Positions 25,501 to 36,618 of a DNA stretch of 64,000 nucleotides are shown piece after piece. Source of the stretch: Linanthus parryae (lineage: Eukaryota; Streptophyta; Magnoliopsida; Ericales; Polemoniaceae). Position 1 is the first letter of the stretch. The number at the start of each line of letters is the position of its first letter. Location: the NCBI GenBank assembly GCA_023055425.1, contig JALGPY010000006.1, positions 68,976,127-69,040,126 on the forward strand, given 5' to 3'. A program made the position numbers and the translations under genes. The notes below the pieces were generated by a model. The model searched no databases, was not told the DNA's origin, and saw only the letters and a list, made by a program, of their open reading frames with translations.

Positions 25501-26412
25501 AATCCGGCGACCAGCTGCTCGGTTTCCGGCACTTCAACGCGCTCATATCGATTTCTGGGTTGTTTACAGAGTCCTACGAGGATTATAGAAGGTCAGGGGA
25601 TCACAAAGACTCAAGAATCGCTAGAAATGACGAAGAAACAAGAGAGTTACCTCTCTTCCTCCATCTCGTTCTTCGCCGGCGACGGGAACGGCAAAAATCC
25701 GGCGAATGGTCGCGAATCCGTCGATTTAAAACGTGGTCTTGGTGTCTTTGAGCTCGTCTGGAGATGGGGATCACGAATCAAGTGGTTATACTTGCCAAAT
25801 CACAAAAGGGTGAGAGAATTTTCATCAAGAACAACCTAGGGTTCTTCACCTTCAAATGCGATTTTTCCGACTTCGTTACTTGATCATTCGACGAATTACT
25901 TGGGGGCTTTTACTCCCCCAGTCATGGGGAAACTCCCACCATAGCAGGTCGGGAAGATAGAGAGGAACGAAGGAGGTGTTGTGGTGGTTCCATGGTGGTT
26001 TCATGGTGGAGGTGGTGGTGTTCTTGGTGGTTGAGGAGGGAGAGAGGAAAAAAAACAAGATGTTGGGAAGATAATGAAACTTTCTGCTGAATGATGATGA
26101 ATAGAGATGTTGGGTGTTGCCAACTCATAGAAATTGTGTCAAAACAATTTGGACAAGTGTCCATCATGCATAGGGGTTAGAAGTGTAGTTTTACAAACTT
26201 TTGGGTATAACTAGAATTGGATAACTACTAAGTTTCAGAGATTTGCACAACCACCCCCAATATTTCTAGTGCTTCAAAATCATTCTAACAACGTCCAAAT
26301 ATCGCTAAAAGTCCAAAATGCCCACTTTAAAGGCGTGACAAGCTATTTACAAATTCGCCCCTAAAGTCTTGATATTGCACTTAGAGTCGGCTTGAAAAAT
26401 AGGGGTGTTACA
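22585..26412 (-). repeat. LTR D (outer, 5' LTR of the array)
   Basis: 3828 bp. Outside its right-hand end it differs from LTRs B and C at only about a dozen sites. In the last 330 bases (26080-26412) it differs from A, B and C at about eleven sites (for example GAAACTTTC, AATAGAGATG, CTCATAGAAA, ACCCCCAATATT, AAAGGCGTGACAAGC, GGCTTGAAAAA). This dense block of D-only differences marks sequence outside the crossover. Confidence 0.9.
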
Positions 26413-26417
26413 ACCGC
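26413..26417. repeat. Right target-site duplication of the LARD array (ACCGC)
   Basis: Exact repeat of 7374-7378, directly after the GGTGTTACA end of LTR D. The Athila-type gag frame resumes here. Confidence 0.9.
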
Positions 26418-28156
26418 CCTCTTTCCTGATATTGCATCCTTCATATATTTTGCATATTTAGGCATCATCTTGACTGCCTCAATCAACGGAACATTGATAT
26501 GCTACTTCGATAAAATCGATAAGAATCTCTTGTACTCCTCAGAGTCATCTTTCTTCTTTCTTTCCTTAAGCGGATATGGGAGATTCTTAGATAAAGAGGG
26601 TGGTGCTGGTGTTACCTCATCATCAACTTGCTGAGTCACGCCCTTTGATTGGGGGATCCTGACAGGGGTCTTGTCAAAGATCTCATGCTCCCTAGCTTTC
26701 GAAGCTTCAGCTCTGGCGTGGATCGGATAAGGGGGATCATCGAGAACAATCCCGCTACGAGTGGTGATGGCATTCACTTGGCGCACATTCTCCGTGTCAG
26801 ATGGCAAGGACCCTGGGGCTCTAGTGGAGAGATGAGTAGCAATCTGTCCTACCTGCACTTCCAGGTTACGAAGTGAGGTCTTGGTGATATGCAAATATGC
26901 AGTCAGTGTTTCCACCTGAGACATGAAAGTATTCACATTCTTTCCCATCTGATACATCATGTTTTTGAGATCTGTCATCTCAGCGTTCTGCCCTGCAGCT
27001 GCTGGTGGTGGTGGCGCCTGAATAGCTGGCGTGTGCTGAAATACGGGTACATATGAAGCTCCAGCTTGATCTCCATACCTGACTCCTTGATGATCTCTAG
27101 TCCCTGTCCTGTAGTTCCCCTGATTCCAGTTGCGCTGTCCCTGTGCCCCCACGCAGCTAACATCCTCATTAGCAGCTTGAGTCAAAGCTGCATCAAAATC
27201 TGGCTCCTCCACTGCAGACACAGTCTTCTTATCCTGATACACATGCTTTGCCATATCTGAAACCATCTTTGTAATCCCATCTTTCCACTCATCATTCTTT
27301 GGCTCGGGAAACTTAGACAACCTCCTAGAGTCATAGAATTGAGCATCCTGTTTCTCTATTTGCTTCATCAAAGCATATGCTCCATCCTTGTCAACCCTGA
27401 AAAGAAAATTACCTCCTGCTTCCCTGTTCAATAGATCCTGGTTGGGACGCTCCAAGCCGTGATAGAAGACTTGGAGGATCTTGTAGTCGCCAAATTTATG
27501 ATTCGGACACTTGCGTATCGTCCTCATGAAACGGTCCCATGCTTCTACAACTGTCTCATCAGCATGCTGCTGAAAACCAAGAATCTCTGCCTGCAAGCCA
27601 ATGACGCGCTGCGCGGGGTAGAATTTGCTCATGAACTCGTCAACACATTGCTCCCATGTGGTGATCGATTCTGGCTCCCTGGACTCAAGCCATTTCTCTG
27701 CCGCTCCCTTTAGACAGTAAGGAAAAAAAATCAGCTTCAGTTTCTCTGGGGTCACATTCTTGTACTTCACCGTCTTGATGTAGGATTCAAACTTCCCAAT
27801 GAAGTCATTTGCGTCTTCATCCCTGTTCCCATAGTACTGAAACTGGTTCTGCACCGTCGTGATGGTGGCAGGCTTCAAATTGAAGTGCTCAGCCTGAATG
27901 GTTGGCACTACAATCGCTGGCTTGTGTCCTCTCTGAGTTGACTAAAACTTTGCAACCAATGCTTGCCCTGATTTGTTGTAGGGCATTTATTCTGTTGCTC
28001 ATCAAGTTTCTCCTGAAGTTCAGTCAACTTCTGGTTCAGTTGAGCGTTAGTCAATTGCTCAGCCATTGCGATCTGTCTTGGGTCTCGTCTCGGAGTTCTG
28101 AATAGCTGTTCTGGGTCTTCAAATGGGGGAACAAGGTCACTAGAGATCCGGTGCAT
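26418..28156 (-). pseudogene. gag of the Athila-type element (frameshift, in-frame stop, interrupted)
   Basis: The long frame 26502-27908 gives 468 residues of a retrotransposon gag. The capsid-like region runs from about residue 30 to 150, with YCLKGAAEKWLESREPESIT, WEQCVDEFMSKFYP and EAWDRFMRTIRKCPNHKFGD, followed by FYHGL. A Pro/Gln-rich middle follows, and then the KNLPYPLKERKKK linker found before the protease in this group. The N-terminal part (FEDPEQLFRTPRRDPR) lies in another frame at 27908-28156, so a one-base shift occurs near 27930. A TAG at about 26502 interrupts the frame. Beyond it the same frame continues with VPLIEAVKMMPKYAKYMKD up to the array border at 26417, then resumes at 7373. 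The product would package element RNA if intact. Confidence 0.82.
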
Positions 28157-28266
28157 ACACTGAGAACCTGAAACACAATTCAGAAAATAAATCAGAAATC
28201 ACAGAAATATTAACAAAAAGAAAAAGGTAAATTAAACTAATCGCTAAACTAGAATAGTAACCAATG

Positions 28267-28287
28267 CCTTCCCCGGCAACGACGCCA
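28267..28287 (-). promoter_or_regulatory. Arg-tRNA-type primer binding site of the Athila-type element
   Basis: Minus strand TGGCGTCGTTGCCGGGGA(AGG), six bases from the LTR end. TGGCGCCGTTGCCGGGGA-type sites are typical of Athila/Tat elements; here one C has become T. Confidence 0.8.
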
Positions 28288-28293
28288 AAAACT

Positions 28294-29936
28294 TGACGAC
28301 GCGTTGCTACGCAAGTATACGGTCAAGTAATAAAGTGGAGTATCTTGGACTCCGAGTTATCGAACCCAAGGGAAGGTGTTTACTATATACTCTAGATTAG
28401 CAATTAAATTCAACTTACCTAAGTAACCGGTAAAAATGATTGTAGTTTGAAGTGTTTTCACCCTCAAACAAGTGACTAGCAATAGCAATAAAATAACGTG
28501 AATAAAATTATTTGATAGAAATCAGAGGAGAGAAAACTAGGCAATCTATAGATCACCTAGGGTAGTTTTGACAATTCCGGATTCCATGTTCTAACACGAT
28601 GACTCTTAGCAACCTTTGCTGGATAATGGCATTGACAATCACCTATCGGTCTCATGTCGTTCTACACTAAGGTAACGATTTGTCCCTCTCAGGCCAAGTA
28701 TACTACCTATGTGTTCTAGCAGGCTAACAATATTGCCAGGAATAATGTCCTCTCAGACCACCATTCACTAACAACTCATTACGTCCTACTGAATTTACCC
28801 TCATCTAGCCATTCCTATCCAACTAACCTCTCAGTCTAGTCAATTAAGAATGATCTTGTTTACTCATCCCAACTAGGGTAGAGTTGTTTTCACACACTCA
28901 CTAGTTACATAAAAATTTCGGGTCATGACTCCTACATTACTAAGAATTAAGCACAATAAATAAGATACTTAGGCTACCAATATCATCATTAAGCCTAGTT
29001 CATGATTGAATGAAGAAATAGGCAATTCACATCACACATATTAGCCCTAACTTGTCAAGGAAAGAACTCAACATGATGAAAACCAAAACAATCTCCATTA
29101 AACCATAATCCTAGCATGAATGATCATCCTAAATCCGGAAAATATCATCAAAACATAAACCCTAGGATCTCCATAGATTCCTAGGTATGAGTTTAGCTAC
29201 TCATAACACAAGTGAACATGGTTCTTGAATAGTTCATACAAGAAAGTAGAGAGAAAAATAGATCAAACACTAAAATAGTGAAGATTGGCGCGATCCGGGG
29301 TCTCCTCCTTGCTTGAGATTGTTCCCAATGAAGTCTCCTTTCTCTCCTCCTTCTTCTTGGCCATCTGGATGCGTGAATGATGCTCATTCCCGTCCCTAGG
29401 TCGTTCTTGAATCATAACCCGCAGAAGTCTTCAGTAATTGTATAAAAGCCCCCTGAAATCTGCTCCTGACTTCAAAACGCGATATCTTCTTCGTCCGAAC
29501 TCGGATTTAGCTCCGTGACCTGTCGTTGGAAAGCTATCTGAGTCTAATTTCATATGGCACTGGTCTCACCCGCAAATGAGTTGTAGAACTTCGGCTATGA
29601 TTAAAATAGTGCAGACTGGTCATCCAAGTTCCTCCAATTCGGCTCCTCTTGACTCCACTTGAGCTCCCCTTTGTTTCCGAAGTTCGTTCCATGTCTCCTA
29701 TCAACCGATTAGCATCCGTCCCTGCCAAAACAACATGAACAAACATACCAAGCGATTATATTTGATAAATAACAATAAAATATGCATGAAAAACGCCCAG
29801 ACTAACAATATAGCACATGGTAGCAACAAGTGATAAAACGACCTAGAATCTCTAACATTAGCCTCAAAACACTCTCCAAATACACATAATCATGTAGTAA
29901 ATGCTAAATAATTATAGCCCCTAAAATGTGCTATCA
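28294..29936 (-). repeat. 5' LTR of the Athila-type element
   Basis: 1643 bp, TGACGACGCGTTGC...GTGCTATCA in plus orientation, homologous to 2557-4209. It is adjacent to the primer site on its left, hence 5' in minus orientation, and is followed by the CACCC duplication at 29937-29941. Confidence 0.85.
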
Positions 29937-29941
29937 CACCC

Positions 29942-32447
29942 ACAAAGAACAACCACCAAAGAGCACCACTGAAACACTACCACCCCTTACCCTCTTCGAA
30001 AAATGCTGCTAACATACCCTCTCCTCTGTACGCTGATCAAAACTAACAAGTTAATTTGTGATTCATTTGTTAACAAGTTGGGAAAATCGGTTAACCTCCC
30101 ACAAACCCTAGCTTGGTATTTGCTCAATTTCTCCTTCCACGTTTGTTTTCAATCCAATTGATCCTTGTTTTTGTGGTTATGAGGTATGTGCGAGATCAGG
30201 GGTACCAAATAAAGGTTGTATCTCACTAGAATCACGAAGCAACCTCCGGATTTTGGGCTGCTTTTGACGAAAATTGCATATCCTCGTAGGGTTCTGCATT
30301 TTGGTCACCGGAGACACGGTAGATCCTCGTCCTAGTTATTTTTCACAGATAATCATTGTCTCATGCTCCCTACAACTTCGTGAGAATTTTAGGATCATCA
30401 TAACTTAACTGTGACCAAAGAATCTGAGTATTGATCCAACTGTTCATCGTTTTTTTCCGGAAGAATTCGGTCATTGAAAACCTGGGCATATCTCCCTCAA
30501 TTTTAACCAAATCTCGCGAAAATTGAGGCTATGCACTCCTGGAAGTACATGCTACAAGTCCTGTATCAATTTTCTCTTCAAAATTCACCTTTAAAGGTAT
30601 CATTATCCTTGTAAAAATTTTCTGCAAATGGGGTAGCTCAGTCTGAGTTCATGCCTACATTTTGTAGCTAATTACAGCTCTTCAAATCTTGGTGGTAAGT
30701 TGTTGTCATGGTGTTATGCCTGTTGTTGTTTGTTCTTATGTAGTTGGACTACAAATCCATGATTTGAATCCTTCAAACCACACCCTCAACTCTCCAAAAT
30801 TTCAGCTTGGACGTTAGGGGTTTGGGAATTCAAAAACTGATGAATTGAAAATTTTCTAAGAATAACTCGGTGCTGAAACCAGCCACTTCATGCCTTGTAT
30901 CTTGCTCCTCCCTTCATGGTTGCTTGTGAAGTTGTTTTTGCATAATCATCAAGTGTAAGGCCGAACTTTCTTGTAGCTTTACTTGAATCACACTATACAT
31001 GGACAGAGAGTAACCTAAGATCAGCCGCATCTTGAGCATGAACCATGAGGAACTCCAAAATTTTCCCGAGTGTTGGGACCTTGATTTTAGTCAACTTTGA
31101 CTCACAATAGCTCTTTAACTACTTTGAATCTGCAAGAAATTGAATATGATCTGGATTCCTCATTCAGCCATCTTTAAAACGCGAATTCCAGTTTTCTCAA
31201 AAAAATCACAGCCTTTCATAAATTGACCCTGAAATGGGTTACCTGTGCCAATTTCACTTAATCTAAGACTTCTAGTTTGTCAGTCAAAATTACTGTTATA
31301 CCCTTCACATCCTTGAGAAAAGTTTCTCATAGTATTATTCTAAATCCACCTGTCAAGTTTGACCATTTGATCTCCTTGAAAACTCTGTTTGACTAAACTG
31401 TATAAGAGGGGCAAAATCGTAAATTCACATAAAAACTGTGTTAAGTTGAAATCGATGTCGTGGAGCTACAACATGTCATATGTGCATAATTAGAGTCATA
31501 AAGGCTATTCTGGGTTAATAATGGCCAAGTAATCTGGATACGGGTCTTTCTACAATTATTGCTAAACTTTAGGGGCCTGAGTGCAAATAAATAAAAGTTG
31601 TAGCTTTTAACCCCGTGACTATTTGAGGGTGTTCAAATGACAAGTTCATACTACTGAGAGTAATTTGACTTATTTTAGGAGTTCAGGCTCAATAAGGGGC
31701 TAAAATGCAATTTATACAAACTTCAGGAACTTGAGTTTAAATAGTCAGAAATTGAGAGTCAATCCAAAGTAGACAACTTGGGGACTTCTTAACTCTTGAG
31801 ACTAGCCAGCAATTCATAACTAAGGGGTTCCGGAACAGTGAGGGACTGCATTGATTAGACTGAGACTTCAGGGGCAAATTAGTCATTCTGGGCAAGACAG
31901 CTAGGATGATATTGCATATGCATTGTATCTCACTACTAAGGACGCATAATAATAAATATTTATACACTTGTAGGTGTAGAGGTTATCGGGATAGAGAATC
32001 AACGTCGCTGGTCATGAGCGTTAGACATGCTATCAGGTAAGCACATGAATGCTTATTTACTATTAAAGAATGCTAGATTGGATGTATGCATGTCTCTCTG
32101 AGTTAGAGATACGAAAATTATGGTATAATAGAAAGGTTGATCCTGGACATTTATATATACGCACATGAATCAAGTAAGTACGAGTATCGTTCATAATCGT
32201 TTGAGAATACTTATTTAAGAACTGATTCATGTACCCTAGACCTTTGTATGGTCAAACATTATGGGACCGGGACCACGAGCTTGATACACCTATGGAACTC
32301 GGTTTACGGGCTTAACACATTTATGGGACCCGTTCTCTGGACTTTACATTTATGGCCTACGGGCTCAGTCGGTACATTGCTAGCTCCCGACTTGTAGGCA
32401 ACTATTACTACCCTCTGGACTTACGATCCAGTAGGGGGTGTTCACAC
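29942..32447 (+). mobile_element. Diverged chromovirus-like LTR segment, plus orientation
   Basis: No gene is seen. Several blocks recall the LARD LTR read on its minus strand, in the same order. These are TTTGACTAAACTGTATAAGA with GGGGCAAAATCGTAA (about 31390-31425), GCTAAACTTTAGGGGCCTGA with GTGCAAATAA (about 31560-31590), and a late region with TCAGGTAAGCACATGAATG. The similarity is old and patchy. It continues past the nested TIR element (33681 to about 34160). This may be the remains of a full LTR of a sister family. Confidence 0.5.
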
Positions 32448-32450
32448 TTA

Positions 32451-33677
32451 GGCCTCGTTTGGGTAGAGGATATGGTATGCAAGCAAGGATATGAATGTTG
32501 TCTGATAAACCCTGATAAGATATGTTGGCTGTCTGTGTTTGGGTGATGTCCGATATGATGCAAGATATGAAGCAGTATATGTGCAAAAATGACTGTAATA
32601 CCCTCACTGATGTTATTTTGTATAAAAGATTGTATATTTCAAATTGATGAGGAAAAATGTATACAACATGTATCAGTATTTATGTTTATATTTTAATACT
32701 CTTTTTTCTACACAATTGTAACATTGTCAAAATGTATACAAAGTGTATATTAATACGCGAAATATGTTGATAAAAATAATACGCGAAATAAACGCGTAGT
32801 AACATGCAAAAATATCAAATATTCATGGATACGAAATGGTCATAGCAAAATATGGAGTATAAACTACTAGTACATATTGGCATATTGGCATGGTGTTAAA
32901 AACATACAATGGGGCTGTTTGGATTTCGGGATTAGGTTTAACCCAACCTAACCCCAACCATGACAAAGACCCGGTCACCGGACGTGATTACCGGTGGCCG
33001 GGTAATTTTAACCGGTGACCGAGTATGTAGGCCGGTGACCGGGTGTGGAGATGATGTGGTGACGAAAATTGTAGTTTTAGCGACAAAAGAAATAATAAAA
33101 AACAACCGGTGACCGGCTCCAACTAAGTCGGTCACCGAAAAATTTTTACCCCACCCACTAAACCTAAAACCCCAACCATTAAATCCAAACGACAACAGGT
33201 TACGGTTCAACCTAACTCCAAAATCGTTAAATCCAAACAGCCCCAATAAACAAGTTAAATTAAACCAACAAAATTTCAGCAAGAACGGTAAAATATCTTC
33301 ATATTTATCTTAACCATATATACTCAAATAAAGTTATGCAATCCCAAAATAATAATAATCAAACCCATGAGGACCTCCTTCAAAAATAAAGGAGGGACGT
33401 GAAACAGTGAAATAGCTGATAGGGTTTGCGGACAAGGGTAGGAATTTAGATATTTTGTGGGGGTAGTTTTGTCAACCAATAGCACTCTAAAATGCTATAT
33501 TTTCTTATCCGAGCTTGTACCTCCATGTTGGTGGTATAAAAATTTTTCATTAAAAGCTCCGTCACATAAGACAACAAAACTTATCCTCTCTCTTATCCCG
33601 CACCCAAACATTTGATGAAAAAAGAGATGGTATAACTTATCTTATGCTCCCTCCTTATCCTCTACCCAAACGAGGCC
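32451..33677. mobile_element. PIF/Harbinger-type TIR element (non-autonomous)
   Basis: Perfect 22-bp terminal inverted repeats, GGCCTCGTTTGGGTAGAG plus GATA at 32451-32472, mirrored at 33656-33677. They are flanked by TTA on both sides (32448-32450, 33678-33680). A TTA duplication and a GGCC..GTTTGG terminus are typical of Tourist/PIF-Harbinger elements. The 1227-bp interior is AT-rich without a transposase frame, and holds another MITE at 32911-33244. Confidence 0.8.
32911..33244. mobile_element. MITE nested in the PIF/Harbinger-type element
   Basis: 334 bp with 16-bp inverted ends GGGGCTGTTTGGATTT / AAATCCAAACAGCCCC and a 3-bp AAT repeat on both sides (32908-32910, 33245-33247). The inside is full of CCGGTGACCGG-like palindromic motifs in both orientations, so a single strand could fold extensively. 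Confidence 0.75.
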
Positions 33678-33680
33678 TTA

Positions 33681-34164
33681 AGGTCTAGTTTGTCTTGGTA
33701 CATTAATGGGTGGTACATGAATGGGGAAAAGAATATGGATTTGTCATAGATGAGAATCGAGTAATTTGAATTATTGGTATAACGTTTCCTCACTATCCGA
33801 GGTGGTCCAGGTTACTAAGACATAAGAATTACAAGTACTTATTACATGTTTCAAATTTGTTCATGCATGTTTCTTTATGAAGTATATATTCGTCGTTATA
33901 ACTGATGTCGTGACATCATTTCCTTCTGTACTTGGCAGGTGAGTGCGTGGGAGTGCGGGAAATAGTTCACTACTTAGATGATCATCACACAAGAATTACA
34001 AGCTATGAAAGTAAGTTTCTTTCATTTTTTTGTTTCTTTAATTATGTCTGGTAACGGAACCGTTAGAATTAGACTCCTTGCTGGGCATTTCCGTGCCTAA
34101 CGGAGGACATCTCCGGAGAGTTTGAGGGATCCAACTGTAGTTTTCCAGCACTCTAGGATGGAAG
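33681..34164 (+). other. Continuation of the diverged LTR-like sequence after the TIR element
   Basis: Non-coding. Joins to the sequence before 32448 once the TIR element is removed. Motifs such as CTTGGCAGGTGAGTGCG near 33934 are LTR-like. No open frame or RNA gene is seen. Confidence 0.4.
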
Positions 34165-34362
34165 TGTTCCAAATATAGTTTTGGTACGGTCCGGTTTTTA
34201 TTCGGTTATACGGTTTCGATCCGGTTCGGTAATTGCCCGATTCAGTTTTATAAAAATGAAAACCTCAAAGTGTATTAAAATTGAACAAAACCTACGGTTT
34301 GGTGCGGTTTGCTTTGGTGCGGTCCGAGTCATACGGTCCGTTTGGATCACGAACACCCCTAG
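34165..34362. repeat. CGGT-rich repeat, probable MITE remnant
   Basis: Dense repeats of CGGTCCGG, CGGTTCGG and GGTGCGGT between about 34175 and 34345, ending in GGATCACGAACACCCCTAG. Sequences ending GTTCGTGA and CACCCC are common in small dispersed plant elements. Clear inverted ends could not be fixed. Confidence 0.4.
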
Positions 34363-34600
34363 ATATTAGGCTTTATGCGCAGAATAGGTTGTTGTCCTTT
34401 ATTTGGTGTAAGCATTCTGCCAACAAAGTAGCTGACAATTTACCTAAAGCTTGTTTAGGGGAGGGTCTTAATTGAAACTGGGTATACTAGTATACTACCC
34501 TCCCCCTGGACTTGCTTCCATAATTTCTGCTGATAGGGATGTCATTGGTGAACTATCCCAAATTTTGTAGTCATTTTTCTAATTAATAGAAGTTGTTCAC
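34363..34600 (+). mobile_element. 3' end of a LINE-like non-LTR retrotransposon
   Basis: The frame reads FIWCKHSANKVADNLPKACL and stops shortly after at about 34475. This resembles the C-terminal RNase H-like segment (HV..SAN.VAD.LAK) of plant LINE proteins. It is followed by a non-coding tail ending TCTAATTAATAGAAG, similar to LINE 3' ends. No poly-A is seen, and everything upstream is missing, consistent with 5' truncation. Confidence 0.45.
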
Positions 34601-36276
34601 ACAAAAATGCCAAAAGAAAAAAATTAAAAGAATGGATGTCTAATTGGGTCAATTAGCGTGATCATGTGGCCCAGTATCCTCCTCTCACTGCTAATTAGGA
34701 TTTAGGAACAGCAATATCGCAGAGACCAACTTCAATGTTGATACAAACAGGCCTGTTAAAGCAGGTCACTGGGCCTGTCTAACTGATCCAACCCATTATC
34801 CATTCATGGTCCACCATAATACCATTGTCCATTCATGATCCACCATAAAATGGGTTTACAAACTGCTGATACATTACAAACTTAATTCGATATTTTATTT
34901 TGTCTCGATGGATTGGATGTGTCGCGATGGCATTGTCATGTAGTTAAGTAAAAGGAATCGCATAGAGCAACCCGACTCAGGCAGACCTAGATTGGCGTCA
35001 TGAACAAATATACAAATTAAACACGCAATGAAAAGATTAGTTAATGTATCATGAAATTTAAAAATGATGCCTTCGTCTTCATTGAATTGCGCTCATCGCG
35101 CTTGCAATGCTTAGCCACCAGACTTTTCCAATTCTGAAAATTCTTGAGCAGGGGTCATTTATTTTATGTCGATACACAAAGTTCAAGCTAGGGGATGGAC
35201 CTACAATTTCAACTTTCCTTCAATTTTGAGAGATAAGATGGGCTGACTATCTAAATTGATGTGAAGATATGGAATTCAACACGACTAAATCCTAAATAGT
35301 CTTTCTACAACTAATACCGCTAATCCAATTTCTCCTATTACAAACAAAGTCTCTTCACCTTTATTTGTATTAATTGGATTAACAAAATTTATGTTCCGTT
35401 AAGGATTTTTTTTGGAAAATCTCTTAAAATTTATATTAAGTTTCAAAAATACAATTTTTCTTGCAATGGAAGTATTTCCTAGTAATAAGTCCATATTTTT
35501 ACCCAATGGTGATTTTCTTGAATGTATGTTCTGTTGTTAGAAAGTTGTGTGACTTGTCATGATTATTTTCATGCAGAAAATACTTGTTTCAAATGTTGTG
35601 CTGAAAAGTTGCATCTATGTTACCTATACTTTGAATCTTGTGAGTATTTAATACCCATACTTTCAATTGAAGTAATCAAATACACAATTTTGTTTTTGCA
35701 AACTAAAAAAACACATCCCAACGAGAAATGGAAAGAATTGTCCTATCGGTGTGAATTGAGGAAATATTGTTTCTGTTTTCCTATTGATACAAGCTACACA
35801 CTTAGGTACAGTTTTGAACTATACTTTTCAATGAGTCAAACGGTTTGCCTCTGAACACGATGACAGTTATCTAAACACAATGACAGTTATCTAGAATGAA
35901 GCTTATATAGAACGATATTTTGTAAACGATGCACAAGATCACATTGATTAAGTTGTTGGAGAAAGAGCAAAAGAGAAACTGTCAACTTTGATCATGTTTG
36001 ATGAAGTTTTTGCATGAAGAGCAGAAGCCGATAGATGGATAGTCAATTTATTGTTATAGATATATTTTTAATATACTTTGTACAGAGATTCATAACAGTA
36101 ATTTGTAAAAGCACTAAAACTTTGAATGATTATCTACTGTCCCATTCGGTATGAACCGCTTCTCATCTAGAACGTGTTCAGTGTTCGAACAAACGAGACT
36201 TCGCTTACAATTTTGCTGCAAATATGTATCATCTGTTAATTGTTCATATGTATGTTGGATGCAATTGTTTTTGAAA
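34601..36276. other. AT-rich intergenic DNA, no gene recognised
   Basis: Holds a short direct repeat (CCATTCATGGTCCACCATAA at about 34800, CCATTCATGATCCACCATAA at about 34831). A 280-bp segment (about 34960-35240) shares blocks with 61600-61830. The frame at 35522-35854 has many Cys and Tyr residues but no recognised motif and no supporting context. Confidence 0.5.
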
Positions 36277-36618
36277 AGAGTAAAAGACACTGATCACCCT
36301 TGACTTTAGAATTAAATCCACCCTGCTACCCTGCGTTTTGGAAAAAGACACTCCAACACCAATTTTCACTCTTTGAATCCAAAACATCCAACACGAACTC
36401 TACTCTTTGAATCCAAAACATCAATACCAACAAAAAACCACAAATGATTTTCACATTAGGTGTCATAGTTAGTGTTCTTAGTTCAAGAACACCTTAAGAG
36501 AGTATCATCCCCAATTTTAACCTCCAAGAGCAACCAAGAACAACGGTTAAAAACTTAAAAGTGAGTAGAACACAACATGTTCAAAGAGCATTTTAATTAA
36601 TGAATGAATAGAATCAGC

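Larger units (their letters stand above)
7379..26412 (-). mobile_element. Tandem LTR-sharing array of a non-coding chromovirus-type LTR retrotransposon (LARD-like): 4 LTRs, 3 internal segments
   Basis: A unit of 5057-5075 bp repeats head to tail. The order is LTR A, internal, LTR B, internal, LTR C, internal, LTR D. On the minus strand each LTR begins TGTAACACCCC and ends GGGTTGTTTCA. Two bases later comes TGGTATCAGAGC, the standard Met-tRNA primer site. Each internal segment ends in a polypurine tract (TTTTAAGGTGGGTAGAC) abutting the next LTR. The whole array has one 5-bp duplication (ACCGC) at its outer ends. No internal segment holds a coding frame with motifs, so the element is non-autonomous. 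The LTRs (about 3.8 kb) are three times longer than the internal part (about 1.25 kb), as in large retrotransposon derivatives. The terminus style and primer site suggest a chromovirus helper (inference). The array lies inside the gag-protease gene of the Athila-type element. Confidence 0.92.
2557..29936 (-). mobile_element. Athila/Tat-type Ty3/gypsy element, lacking RT and integrase, split by a nested LTR array
   Basis: Two related LTRs (2557-4209, 28294-29936) lie in direct orientation and are flanked by CACCC on both sides. On the minus strand the order is 5' LTR, primer site complementary to an Arg-type tRNA (TGGCGTCGTTGCCGGGGA), gag, aspartic protease, a conserved spacer, a 354-residue ORF, the polypurine tract GTGTGGGGGAGTT and the 3' LTR. 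No reverse transcriptase, RNase H or integrase can be read anywhere, so the element could not copy itself. About 19 kb of foreign sequence (7379-26412) interrupts the gag-protease region. Without it the element would be about 8.3 kb. The Athila/Tat assignment rests on the primer site, the gag and protease style, and the plant-specific downstream ORF. Confidence 0.85.

Noticed and set aside
7379..26412. Centromeric or other satellite DNA with a 5.07-kb period.
   Set aside because: Primer sites, polypurine tracts, TG...CA ends and a single 5-bp target duplication show a retrotransposon array.
35522..35854. A 110-residue Cys-rich frame that could be a small secreted peptide.
   Set aside because: Cysteines lack a family spacing, there is no signal peptide, and the surroundings are non-coding repeats.
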